From NCBI RefSeq assembly GCF_004340875.1, contig NZ_SLXQ01000006.1, positions 186,001 to 250,000 of the forward strand: DNA of 64,000 nt, read 5' to 3'. The first letter of the stretch is position 1. Every line of letters starts with the position of its first letter. Position numbers and translations under genes: made by a program. The notes under the pieces were generated by a model that worked only from the letters and a program-made list of their open reading frames with translations, did no database searches and was not told the origin of the DNA. Shown in pieces: positions 9,219 through 17,468 of the stretch. Source of the stretch: Tamaricihabitans halophyticus (GTDB taxonomy: Bacteria > Actinomycetota > Actinomycetes > Mycobacteriales > Pseudonocardiaceae).

Positions 9219-9750
9219 CGCCCTGACGGATCACGTCATCGCCGTGATCTCGGAATCGGGCTTGGACGGACTGAGTATTCGCACGGTGGCCAACCGAGCA
9301 GATGTGTCCATTGGCGCGGTGCAGTATCACTTTCCCACCAAGGCGGCGCTGCTGCGCGCCGCGATGCGGACCGTCGCGCAGCGATCCGCCGAGCGCTTCC
9401 GGCAGGCGGAATCGGTCAGCGACGAACCGGGCAAGCTCGGCGCCTTGCTGAGCCTGCTCGTCCCCGCTGGTCCCGACGACGACACCGCCCGCGTCTGGGT
9501 GGCCTTTTCCGCCCGTGCGCTCACCGACCCGGAAATCGGTGCGGTGTACCGCGATATTTGGGAGCGGTTGCGCTCCGCGCTGGTCACCCTGATCGGGGCC
9601 ACCGCAGGGCTCGCCGAGGATGCCGAGCGCCGGGCCAGCCAGGTGCTCGCGCTTGCCGACGGCCTCACCGTGAACGTACTAGCCGGCACGATCTCCGCGC
9701 CCGAAGGACGGCGCATCATCACCGACTCCGTGTTCAGTGACCTCGTATGA
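9199..9750 (+). CDS. TetR-family transcriptional regulator
   Basis: The 183-aa product has an N-terminal TetR helix-turn-helix (about residues 5-50: HVIAVISESGLDGLSIRTVA then DVSIGAVQYHFPTKAALLRA) and a C-terminal ligand/dimer domain. The ATG at 9199 gives a normal TetR start and overlaps the preceding gene by 20 bp. Its likely operator is the double palindrome at 8569-8607, making this a self-regulated two-gene operon (membrane protein plus regulator). The stop, TGA, runs straight into CCGCGTTCT, a half copy of the palindromic repeat family. The ligand is unknown. Confidence 0.88.
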   Translation: MPATAADALTDHVIAVISESGLDGLSIRTVANRADVSIGAVQYHFPTKAALLRAAMRTVAQRSAERFRQAESVSDEPGKLGALLSLLVPAGPDDDTARVWVAFSARALTDPEIGAVYRDIWERLRSALVTLIGATAGLAEDAERRASQVLALADGLTVNVLAGTISAPEGRRIITDSVFSDLV

Positions 9751-9804
9751 CCGCGTTCTGAAGAGAAAACGTTGGTGAGGGGCGCGGTAAGCGGGTTACA
9801 CCTG

Positions 9805-9830
9805 ACCGCAATCTTTAGGGATCTTGCGGT
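9805..9830. repeat. Palindromic repeat copy 2, between tetR and mutM
   Basis: Full-length 26-bp member: ACCGCA at the left, TGCGGT at the right, centre ATCTTTAGGGATCT. It lies between convergent tetR (+) and mutM (-), where a bidirectional terminator would be useful. A half copy lies at 9748-9757. Confidence 0.85.
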
Positions 9831-9909
9831 GGCTGGGCGCGGCCAAAGCGCGCTCGGCACGGTTTTCCCAGGATCACGCCGGCCAGCGACGGCCCCACAA
9901 GCTTCAAGG

Positions 9910-10791
9910 TTAGCGGGGCCGGCGCTGGCACCGTGGGCAGGAGTACGAGGAGCGGTTCATGAAGGACTCGCGCCGGATCGGGCTGCCGCATCGCGGGCAC
10001 GGCTCATCGGCCCTGCCATACACCGAAAGCGAGCGAGAGAAGTAGCCCGATTCACCGTTCACGTTGACATACAACGCGTCGAAGGATGTACCGCCGGCGG
10101 CAAGCGCCTCGGCAAGTACCTCGCCAACCGCGGTGAACAGCCGCGTGCAGTGCGCGGCGGTCAGCTTCTCGGTCGCCCTGCCGCCGTGCAGTTTCGCCCG
10201 CCAGAGCGCCTCATCCGCATAGATATTGCCGATCCCGGAGACCAGGCTCTGGTCCAGCAGTGCGCGTTTCACCTCGGTATGCCGATTACGCAGCGCCCTG
10301 CCGACCAGCCTGGCGTCGAACGCGGGATCCACCGGATCCCTGGCGATATGCGCGATCGGCAGGGGAAGTGAGGTTCCGTCCACTAGCACCGAGTCGGCGA
10401 ACGCGAGGCCGCCGAAGGTGCGCTGGTCCACGAACCGCAACTGGGCGCCGCCGTCGGTGAACCCGAACCGGACGCGCAGATGTTTCTCGTCGGCGACCTC
10501 GGCCGGCTGCACCAGCAGCTGCCCGCTCATTCCCAGATGGACGATCAGTGCCGCGCCATCACCATCGACCACATCGGATTCGGCATCAGAGAGCTCGAGC
10601 CAGAGGTACTTTCCCCTGCGCCGCGCGGCGAGCACGGTCCGCCCGATCAGCCGCGCGGCAAGATCGGCCGGCCCGGGAACATGCCGGCGCACGGCTCGCG
10701 GGTGCAACACCTCAACCGAGCTGATCGTGCGGCCAACCGTGTGCTGCTCCACACCGCGCCGTACGACTTCGACCTCGGGGAGCTCAGGCAT
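9910..10791 (-). CDS. mutM: Formamidopyrimidine-DNA glycosylase (MutM/Fpg)
   Basis: Base-excision repair enzyme that removes 8-oxoguanine and FapyG and cleaves the resulting AP site. The 293-aa product begins with the catalytic [12 protein letters not shown] (N-terminal Pro and Glu3), has the conserved lysine in [10 protein letters not shown] near residue 62, the H2TH region ([18 protein letters not shown]), and a C-terminal zinc finger with CPRCGSP and SCPRCQ. It is the second gene of an rnc-mutM pair, with a short tandem repeat at their junction. This order is conserved in actinobacteria. Confidence 0.97.
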   Translation of the reverse strand: MPELPEVEVVRRGVEQHTVGRTISSVEVLHPRAVRRHVPGPADLAARLIGRTVLAARRRGKYLWLELSDAESDVVDGDGAALIVHLGMSGQLLVQPAEVADEKHLRVRFGFTDGGAQLRFVDQRTFGGLAFADSVLVDGTSLPLPIAHIARDPVDPAFDARLVGRALRNRHTEVKRALLDQSLVSGIGNIYADEALWRAKLHGGRATEKLTAAHCTRLFTAVGEVLAEALAAGGTSFDALYVNVNGESGYFSRSLSVYGRADEPCPRCGSPIRRESFMNRSSYSCPRCQRRPR

Positions 10792-10846
10792 TAGTCATCT
10801 GGGGCATCAGTCATCTGGGCATCAGTCAGCTGGGGCATTAGTCACC
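10787..10846. repeat. About 15-bp tandem repeat joining rnc and mutM
   Basis: Four imperfect copies of a 15-16-bp unit (GGCATCAGTCATCTGG on this strand), the first holding the mutM start codon and the last holding the rnc stop codon. In the coding direction each unit contains GACTRATGCC, that is, a stop codon overlapping an ATG. It looks like repeated duplication of an ancestral TAATG stop/start overlap. Confidence 0.85.
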
Positions 10847-11566
10847 GAGCTTGTCGGAAAGGATCCGCCATGCGGTCTCGGCCGCACGCTGTTCCGCTTC
10901 CTTCTTCGTGGTGCCCTCGCCCTGCCCATACGGCTTCCCACCGATGAGCACCGTGGCGGTGAACTCCTTGCGGTGATCCGGCCCCTGATCGTCGACCTGG
11001 TACTCGGGGACGCCTAGCCCTTCCGATGCGGTCAACTCCTGCAGGCTGGTCTTCCAGTCCAGCCCGGCACCCCGCCGTGGCGCCTCGGCGAGCAGCGTGG
11101 CGAACAACCGGTGCACGAGATCCCGCGCGGTATCGATGCCGTGCTGCAGATACACCGCACCGATCACGGCCTCCAGCCCATCGGCCAGGATGCTCGGCTT
11201 GTTCCGCCCGCCGGTCAGTTCCTCGCCCTTACCGAGCAGCAGATGCGCGCCAAGTCCGCCATCCGCGCCCAGCCCTCGGGATACGCCAGCAAGCGCATGC
11301 ATATTGACGACGCTGGCCCGCAGCTTGGCGAGCTGGCCCTCCGGCAGATCCGGGTGCTCCCGGTACAGGTGATCGGTAATCACCAGACCGAGTACCGCGT
11401 CGCCAAGGAACTCGAGCCGCTCGTTCGGCTGCAACCCCCCGTTTTCGTAGGCGTACGACCGATGCGTCAAGGCAAGCGTCAGCAGCTCGGGATCCAAACT
11501 GACCCCGAGCGCCGCAATCAGCGACTCGCCGTTAACCGGTCCGTCCGCCGCGTCTCTACCCCCCAT
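10838..11566 (-). CDS. rnc: Ribonuclease III
   Basis: Double-strand-specific endoribonuclease that processes rRNA precursors and structured mRNAs. The 242-aa product has the RNase III signature [15 protein letters not shown] near residue 47, the second acidic site region ([16 protein letters not shown]), and a C-terminal dsRNA-binding domain (about residues 165-240, ending [16 protein letters not shown]). It lies 25 bp downstream of rpmF in the conserved yceD-rpmF-rnc-mutM order. Confidence 0.97.
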   Translation of the reverse strand: MGGRDAADGPVNGESLIAALGVSLDPELLTLALTHRSYAYENGGLQPNERLEFLGDAVLGLVITDHLYREHPDLPEGQLAKLRASVVNMHALAGVSRGLGADGGLGAHLLLGKGEELTGGRNKPSILADGLEAVIGAVYLQHGIDTARDLVHRLFATLLAEAPRRGAGLDWKTSLQELTASEGLGVPEYQVDDQGPDHRKEFTATVLIGGKPYGQGEGTTKKEAEQRAAETAWRILSDKLGD

Positions 11567-11591
11567 GTAACGGGTATTCCTTGTTCGTCAG

Positions 11592-11777
11592 TCAGTTGCT
11601 CGCCGCAACGACCTGCCGACCGCTGTACTGACCACAGCTGGGGCAAGTGACGTGCGGCGGCTTCGGCTGGCGGCAGGCCCGGTTCGAGCACGGCTGCAGC
11701 TGCGGGACCGCGGCCTTCCACTGCGAACGACGGGAGCGCGTGTTCGAACGTGACTTCTTGAACTTCGGGACGGCCAC
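11592..11777 (-). CDS. rpmF: 50S ribosomal protein L32
   Basis: The 61-aa product MAVPKFKKSRSNTRSRRSQW continues into a zinc-ribbon-like segment with Cys at CSNRAC and CPSC, typical of the zinc-containing L32 form. GTG start (11775-11777) with AAGGAGAA just upstream. It sits between yceD and rnc, the usual partner arrangement. Confidence 0.95.
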   Translation of the reverse strand: MAVPKFKKSRSNTRSRRSQWKAAVPQLQPCSNRACRQPKPPHVTCPSCGQYSGRQVVAASN

Positions 11778-11806
11778 GACTTCTCCTTAGTCACTACGCG
11801 TGGCTA

Positions 11807-11826
11807 CGCCGGCCATTGGACCGGCG
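11807..11826. other. Stem-loop between yceD and rpmF
   Basis: CGCCGG / CCGGCG inverted repeat with an 8-nt loop, within the 132-bp gap that also holds a 14-bp perfect palindrome (CTCAGCTAGCTGAG, 11894-11907) directly after the yceD stop. These could be attenuation or processing signals before rpmF; the role is not established. Confidence 0.4.
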
Positions 11827-11909
11827 CAGGTCTCCTAACTTCGGGCAGCTCAACTGGCCATTTGGTTGGCCGGCAAAGTTGACATCAGCCCATCTCAGCT
11901 AGCTGAGCA

Positions 11910-12506
11910 TCACTCTTGACTATCGCGGCCCTGACCGAACCGCTCGACCAACGCGGCCCAGCGAGGATCTATCGTCTCATGCCCGTGACCGGGCTCGAGT
12001 TCGGCCCACTTAACACCACACTGCGCGCACAGTCCAGCACAGTCCGGAGTGCACAGCGGTACCTGTGGCAAGCCAAGCACGATCGCATCGCGGATCACCG
12101 GCTCAAGATCGAGCAGATCATCGACCAGCCTGCTGACCTCGTCCTCGTCAGTGGTCTCCTCGGTGGTGCTGTCCGGGTAAGCGAACAGCTCGGTGATCTC
12201 GACTCGCACGTTCTCGGTGAGCGGATCGAGGCAACGGCCGCACTGGCCATCCGCGACGACGCTCGCCGTGCCGGAGGCCAGCACTCCTTCGACCACCGAT
12301 TCGAGCAGGATGTCCACGTCGACCTCGGCCTCGGCCGGCACGGTGATCACTCCTGGGACACCGAGCGCCGTGGTGACCGGCATCGAGCGGCGTAGGTGCT
12401 TGCTAATCCCCGGCCGGCGCCCGAGCTCACGGGTGTCCAGCACCCAGGGACTGTTCGCCGAGGGGCGCGCCGGTTGGTCATGGTTGTCCGGCCGATTGTC
12501 AGGCAT
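11910..12506 (-). CDS. YceD/DUF177-family protein
   Basis: The 198-aa product belongs to the DUF177 (YceD) family, involved in 23S rRNA accumulation in bacteria and plastids. Family landmarks are the central CGRCLDPL motif near residue 88 and the C-terminal CTPDCAGLCAQCG cysteine cluster near residue 155. It is the counterpart of M. tuberculosis Rv2926c by position, upstream of rpmF and rnc. The ATG is at 12504-12506. Confidence 0.9.
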   Translation of the reverse strand: MPDNRPDNHDQPARPSANSPWVLDTRELGRRPGISKHLRRSMPVTTALGVPGVITVPAEAEVDVDILLESVVEGVLASGTASVVADGQCGRCLDPLTENVRVEITELFAYPDSTTEETTDEDEVSRLVDDLLDLEPVIRDAIVLGLPQVPLCTPDCAGLCAQCGVKWAELEPGHGHETIDPRWAALVERFGQGRDSQE

Positions 12507-12646
12507 TGGTGAGTACTCGTGTATTCGACGACGGGATGGTCAACTGCGCCGGGCGACGCACGACCACCGAGGGTACGCCGACTGCTCGGTGAGGAAAAAT
12601 CGCCGAGTCGGGGCCCACTCGCCGCTGGCCGTCAGCCCTGGCCGCG

Positions 12647-13372
12647 TCAGCTCTGGTAGTCGTAAGGGAACATGCTGCTGCTCGGCAACCCGTTCACGGT
12701 TCCACGCAGGTTGGTCCGCCCGTTGCCTACCGTGCGCAGGGTCTGCGTGAGCAGATCCTCGAACTCGGCCAGCTTGTCGTCGACGTAGGAATCACATTCA
12801 TCGCGCTGGCGGGAGGCCTCGACATGCGCGGCGTCCACGATCCTGGTCGCCTCGGCGTTGGCCGCGTGCACCACCTCGGTCTGGGACACCAGCCGCGCCT
12901 GCTCCATCCGGCCGTCTTCGACCGATCGGGTGTAGGAGTCCTGGCCGGCGGCGGTCATCCGCTCGGCTTCCGAATGCGCCCTGCCGACCATCTCGTCGTA
13001 CTCGGCGCGGCCACGTGCCCTGAGCTGGTCGGCCTCGGCCTGCGCATCGGAGACCAGCTGTTCGGCACGCGCGCGAGCCTCGGAAACCAGGCGTTCGGCC
13101 TCGGTGCTCGCGTCCTGTACCGCACGCTCGGCCTCGGCGTTCGCCTTACTCGTGGACTGCTCGGCCTCGTGTCGGGCATTGCCCAGGATCTCGTCGCGCT
13201 TGTCCAGCACGTCCTGCGCGTCATCGACCTCGTTCGGCAGGGCATCGCGGATATCGTCAAGCAACTCGAGTACGTCCCCGCGTGGCACTACGCAGCTTGC
13301 CGTCATCGGCAGGCCACGAGCTTCCTCGGTGATCGTGACGAGTTCATCGAGTGCCTCGAACACGCGGTACAC
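12647..13372 (-). CDS. DivIVA-like coiled-coil protein (Rv2927c-type)
   Basis: A 241-aa product dominated by an alanine/glutamate-rich coiled coil (about residues 60-200, with repeated AEAERL/AEADQLR heptads) after an N-terminal YRVFEALDELVTITEEARG segment. It is a conserved actinobacterial neighbour of yceD, counterpart of Rv2927c, often annotated as a cell-division initiation or ATP-synthase-B-like protein; the precise function is unknown. The GTG at 13372 is preferred because AAGGAG (complement of 13378-13383) is ideally placed. A longer frame to 13426 would lack this. Confidence 0.85.
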   Translation of the reverse strand: MYRVFEALDELVTITEEARGLPMTASCVVPRGDVLELLDDIRDALPNEVDDAQDVLDKRDEILGNARHEAEQSTSKANAEAERAVQDASTEAERLVSEARARAEQLVSDAQAEADQLRARGRAEYDEMVGRAHSEAERMTAAGQDSYTRSVEDGRMEQARLVSQTEVVHAANAEATRIVDAAHVEASRQRDECDSYVDDKLAEFEDLLTQTLRTVGNGRTNLRGTVNGLPSSSMFPYDYQS

Positions 13373-13481
13373 GTCAACTCCTTGCGCGCAGCCCGTACAA
13401 ATCCCCCCAAGATTCTGCCGCGCCACGTGCGCGAACCAGCGGATGCGGTATCCGCTCGGCGTGTCCGCGTACAGGCGTTGT

Positions 13482-13513
13482 GCAACCCCGCTTCCCGCGA
13501 GAAACGGGGTTGC
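13482..13513 (-). terminator. Strong hairpin after the secreted ribonuclease gene
   Basis: Perfect 9-bp stem, GCAACCCCG / CGGGGTTGC with a 14-nt loop, 10 bp downstream of the ribonuclease stop codon. It lacks a long U tract, as is common for actinobacterial terminators. Confidence 0.6.
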
Positions 13514-13523
13514 GACACGCCAG

Positions 13524-13955
13524 CTAGGAGTTGATGTTCACCAGGACAAAACTCGCGTAGTGATCCTCGGTGTAGAAGTACTCGCCATCCGAGCCGGTGA
13601 CGATGCGCCGGGCACCGCGATCCGGACTACCCGGCGTATCGACCGTGTACTCGTGGTAATAACCCTGGTCGCAGTCCGGCAGTAGGCCCTCGCGGTTCTG
13701 GAAGACGGTGCCGTCCTCCGGGTACGGGAACGGGCCGTCGCTCTTGATCAGCTCAACGGTATCCGTGGCTTCCTGGGGCAGGCTGGAGAGCGTGACTTCC
13801 TCGAAGCCACTGGTGTCCCCACATTCGACCGCCTGGCTGACCACGGATGGGCTCGGCTGCTCGGCGGTACCGACACCCACGAAACCGAAGGCGCCGAGAA
13901 CGGCGATGAGCAGCGCTAACGCGATTCGCCCCATGCGCGATGTGATGTTACTCAT
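13524..13955 (-). CDS. Secreted guanyl-specific ribonuclease (RNase Sa / N1-T1 family)
   Basis: The 143-aa precursor has a basic start, a hydrophobic signal segment (about residues 10-30, IALALLIAVLGAFGFVGVG) and a probable cleavage near GTAEQ. The mature domain is very close to RNase Sa: LPQEATDTVELIKSDGPFPY, VFQNREGLLP, YYHEYTV with the catalytic Glu, the Arg pair in GARRIVTG, and the catalytic His in TEDHYASF. The product cleaves RNA after guanosine outside the cell. No barstar-type inhibitor gene is seen next to it. It interrupts the otherwise conserved order between the DivIVA-like gene and coaD. Confidence 0.93.
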   Translation of the reverse strand: MSNITSRMGRIALALLIAVLGAFGFVGVGTAEQPSPSVVSQAVECGDTSGFEEVTLSSLPQEATDTVELIKSDGPFPYPEDGTVFQNREGLLPDCDQGYYHEYTVDTPGSPDRGARRIVTGSDGEYFYTEDHYASFVLVNINS

Positions 13956-14029
13956 TTTCGTACCGTAACTCTTGTTAGTGAGTAACGGCAGTCCTCGGAG
14001 TGAATCCGGGATGACCGGAAGCGCCCGCC

Positions 14030-14581
<552 letters not shown>

Positions 14582-15136
14582 TCAGTCGTGCCTGGCCCAA
14601 TGCAGGGTGGTTTCGCCGTAGCGCTTACTCCGCCAGCCGGACAACGGTGCTGGCCATGGGATCTCCTCGTCCTGGCTGGCCCGCTCAACAACGACCACCG
14701 AGCCAGGCTCGGTCCAGCCCGCACTCACCAGTTCGGTAAGCACCGTGGCCACCTCACGCACCGGCTCCGCGTAGGGCGGATCAAGCAGCACGACGTCGAA
14801 CGGCTCCTCCGGCGACGAGGCAAGCAGCGTGCGGACGGGGACGGGGCACAATCGCACGCCAGGCAAGCCGACGCTGGCGATATTGCGGCGAACTACCTCG
14901 CCGGCCCGCCGATCGGCCTCCACGCACCAGACGACCTCGGCTCCCCTGGAAAGCGCTTCGAGACCGAGCGCACCCGAACCGGCGTAGAGGTCAAGCACCC
15001 GCGCGCCGGGCAGTTCCACCGCCGATTCCAGGGCGCTGAACAGCGCTTCACGTACCCGGTCCGCGGTCGGTCGGGTACCCCGCGGCGGCACCGCGAGCCT
15101 GCGGCCGCCGGCACTGCCCGCCACGATCCTGGTCAC
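14582..15136 (-). CDS. rsmD: 16S rRNA (guanine966-N2)-methyltransferase RsmD
   Basis: Methylates G966 of 16S rRNA. From the GTG at 15136 the product is 184 aa, the normal RsmD length, starting [13 protein letters not shown]. It has the SAM-binding motif VLDLYAGSGALGLEALSRGA near residue 50 and the catalytic LLDPPYAEP (DPPY) near residue 128. GGGAGG lies about 10 bp before the GTG. The frame is open to 15268, but the extra residues do not look like RsmD. It is followed by coaD after 72 bp. Confidence 0.93.
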   Translation of the reverse strand: MTRIVAGSAGGRRLAVPPRGTRPTADRVREALFSALESAVELPGARVLDLYAGSGALGLEALSRGAEVVWCVEADRRAGEVVRRNIASVGLPGVRLCPVPVRTLLASSPEEPFDVVLLDPPYAEPVREVATVLTELVSAGWTEPGSVVVVERASQDEEIPWPAPLSGWRSKRYGETTLHWARHD

Positions 15137-15280
15137 GCCCGCATTCCCTCCCGATCCCGCCGCCGTCTCGGCGAACGCCGTGCGCCGGCCGCTCACCGGG
15201 ACTTCGCACGTTCCCGGTATCTTTCTAGTTTCGCCTCGCAACGCGTAAGACCGCTTCGCGAACCCCACTGGAGCCCATAC

Positions 15281-17416
15281 GTGTCACAGGACACCCCGCA
15301 CCCCTCGGCGCGGGACGCCGAGATCGCCATCGAACAGCGGCAAGTCAGCCGCGTATACGAGCGTCTCGACCAACTGCGCGGCCAAGCCGAAGCAATGCGG
15401 GACCGAGGCTACGAGATGGGCCACGGCGCCACGAACGAGGCCGTGTTCGAGCAGGCGAGCATGCTCTTCGAGCGGGACATGATGGTGTTCCACGCCAACC
15501 AGCTACTGCAGGCACTCGACTCGGAGTACGAGGGTCTGGTGTTCGGCAGGCTGGACGACATCCAGCGGGAAACCACCTACGTCGGCAGGCTCGGGGTACG
15601 TGATGCCGAGTTCAACAACCTGGTCACCGACTGGCGCGCCCCCGCGGCCGCCCCGTTCTACCAGGCCCGCCCCGAGGAACCGATGGATGTGGTGCGGCGC
15701 AGGGTGATCCGGTGTACCGCGGCCAAGGTGCAGGACGTGGACGACGATGTGTTGATCCCGTCATCCGTACCGGACGATATGCGGGTCGTTGGCGAGGGCG
15801 CGCTGATGGCCGCGCTCGGCAAGGCCCGCGGCGAGAAGATGCGGGATATCGTCGCGACGATCCAGCGCGAGCAGGACGAGGCGATCCGCGCGCCGTGGCG
15901 GGGCGTCACGGAGATCACCGGGGGCCCTGGCACCGGCAAGACCGCCGTGGCGCTGCACCGAGCGGCCTACCTGCTCTACCGCAATCGCAGGCAGCTCGGC
16001 GGCGCCGGAGTGCTGGTGATCGGGCCTTCGCCGGTGTTCACCGACTACATCTCCCGGGTACTCCCCTCGATGGGGGAGACCAATGTGGAGCTGCGCTCAC
16101 TCGGCGAGGTACTGGATGGCAGTAGCAGCACCCGGCACGATCCGGCTTCGCTCGCCGCGCTGAAGGGATCGCTGCGGATGCGCAGGGTACTCAAACGCGC
16201 GCTGCGTGCCGCGCCGCCGGACGCGCCAACCGAGATGCGCATCGTCTACGCGGGGGAAGTCCTCAAGCTCGATGCGACCGAGCTGGCCAAGGTTCGTAAA
16301 CGGATCCACAGCAAGATCACGCAGCCGAACCGGTCCCGAGTACGGGCGGCCGAGATCCTGCTCGAGGCGCTGTGGGACAAGGCGGAGTCGTATGTGGACG
16401 ACAGGTTCGCGCCGAAACGCGAGCAGCTGATCACCGATCTCGGCGAGCGGATCGACTTCCACCGGTTCCTGGTGACCTGGTGGCAGATCCTCACGCCGGA
16501 GCAGGTGCTCACCTGGTTGTCCGACCGTAAGAACCTGGCCTCGGCCGCCGGCAAGGCGTTCACCGGAGCGGAGATCAACGCGCTCGCGGATTCCTTCCGG
16601 CAGGCCTTCGACGAACCAGGCAGGGGACCTTCGGTCGCCGATATCGCACTGCTCGACGAACTGCGGGTGCTGCTTGGCCCGCCACCGAAACGAAGACGCC
16701 GTGGCCAGCAGAGTCCGCTGAACGCGCCGGAGGAACCGGCTGCCGGTGGCCGACCAGCGAACTACGACGAGTACTCGCATATCGTGGTGGACGAGGCGCA
16801 GGACCTCTCGCCGATGCAGTGGCGGATGGTCGGCAGGCGCGGCAGGTACGCGAGCTGGACGGTCGTCGGCGACCCGGTACAGAGCTCCTGGCCGGACGAA
16901 ACCGAGGCGGCCCAGGCCAGGGAGTCGGCATTCGGTGCGAGCACCAAACGCCGGCGGTTCGCGCTGCGGACGAACTACCGGAACTCCGCGGAGATCTTCG
17001 CGTTCGCCGCCAGGGTGGTACGGGATATCGCCACGCCCGACGAACTACCGAACGCGGTCCGCAGCACCGAGGTCGAGCCGCGCTGCGAACTCGTCCGGCC
17101 GGCGGAGTTCGCCGCGCGCACCGTCGAGGCCGCGCGCGAACATCTCGCCGAAGTGGACGGCACGGTTGGCGTGATCACCGCGATGGATCGGGTACCGGAC
17201 GCCGAGAAGTGGGTAGCCGCGATCTCTGACGACCGGTTGCGGGTCGTCGGCAGCCTCGAAGCGAAGGGCCTGGAGTACGACGCGGTCGTGGTCGTCGAAC
17301 CGACCGAGCTGATCACCGAAACCACGACCGGCCCTCGTGCGCTGTATGTCGCGCTGACCAGGGCGACCCAGCGGCTGACCGTCATCTGCTCGGAACAGAC
17401 CTGGCTGAAGGCCTAG
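15281..17416 (+). CDS. HelD-like RNA polymerase-associated UvrD-type helicase
   Basis: The 711-aa superfamily 1 ATPase has an N-terminal coiled-coil arm (about residues 10-70, with EQRQVSRVYERLDQLRGQAE), Walker A in GGPGTGKTAVALHRAAY near residue 213, Walker B in VVDEAQDLSPMQWRM near residue 503, and C-terminal motifs including YVALTRATQRL. Length and the N-terminal arm match HelD of actinobacteria, which removes stalled RNA polymerase from DNA and in mycobacteria can contribute to rifampicin tolerance. GTG start at 15281, divergent from rsmD (145 bp apart). The frame is open far upstream, but that part is antisense to coaD/rsmD and not coding. Confidence 0.88.
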   Translation: MSQDTPHPSARDAEIAIEQRQVSRVYERLDQLRGQAEAMRDRGYEMGHGATNEAVFEQASMLFERDMMVFHANQLLQALDSEYEGLVFGRLDDIQRETTYVGRLGVRDAEFNNLVTDWRAPAAAPFYQARPEEPMDVVRRRVIRCTAAKVQDVDDDVLIPSSVPDDMRVVGEGALMAALGKARGEKMRDIVATIQREQDEAIRAPWRGVTEITGGPGTGKTAVALHRAAYLLYRNRRQLGGAGVLVIGPSPVFTDYISRVLPSMGETNVELRSLGEVLDGSSSTRHDPASLAALKGSLRMRRVLKRALRAAPPDAPTEMRIVYAGEVLKLDATELAKVRKRIHSKITQPNRSRVRAAEILLEALWDKAESYVDDRFAPKREQLITDLGERIDFHRFLVTWWQILTPEQVLTWLSDRKNLASAAGKAFTGAEINALADSFRQAFDEPGRGPSVADIALLDELRVLLGPPPKRRRRGQQSPLNAPEEPAAGGRPANYDEYSHIVVDEAQDLSPMQWRMVGRRGRYASWTVVGDPVQSSWPDETEAAQARESAFGASTKRRRFALRTNYRNSAEIFAFAARVVRDIATPDELPNAVRSTEVEPRCELVRPAEFAARTVEAAREHLAEVDGTVGVITAMDRVPDAEKWVAAISDDRLRVVGSLEAKGLEYDAVVVVEPTELITETTTGPRALYVALTRATQRLTVICSEQTWLKA

Positions 17417-17423
17417 CCTCCTG

Positions 17424-17461
17424 CCGGTGTCCCGCGAGGACTACTCCGCACGGGACACCGG
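17424..17461. terminator. Bidirectional terminator between helD-like gene and pyc
   Basis: Perfect 11-bp inverted repeat, CCGGTGTCCCG / CGGGACACCGG with a 16-nt loop, filling the 52-bp gap between two convergent genes. Confidence 0.8.
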
Positions 17462-17468
17462 AAACTAG

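Noticed and set aside
11026-11650. ORFs overlapping rnc on the plus strand
   Set aside because: They are shadows of a clear RNase III gene and lack any domain or ribosome site.
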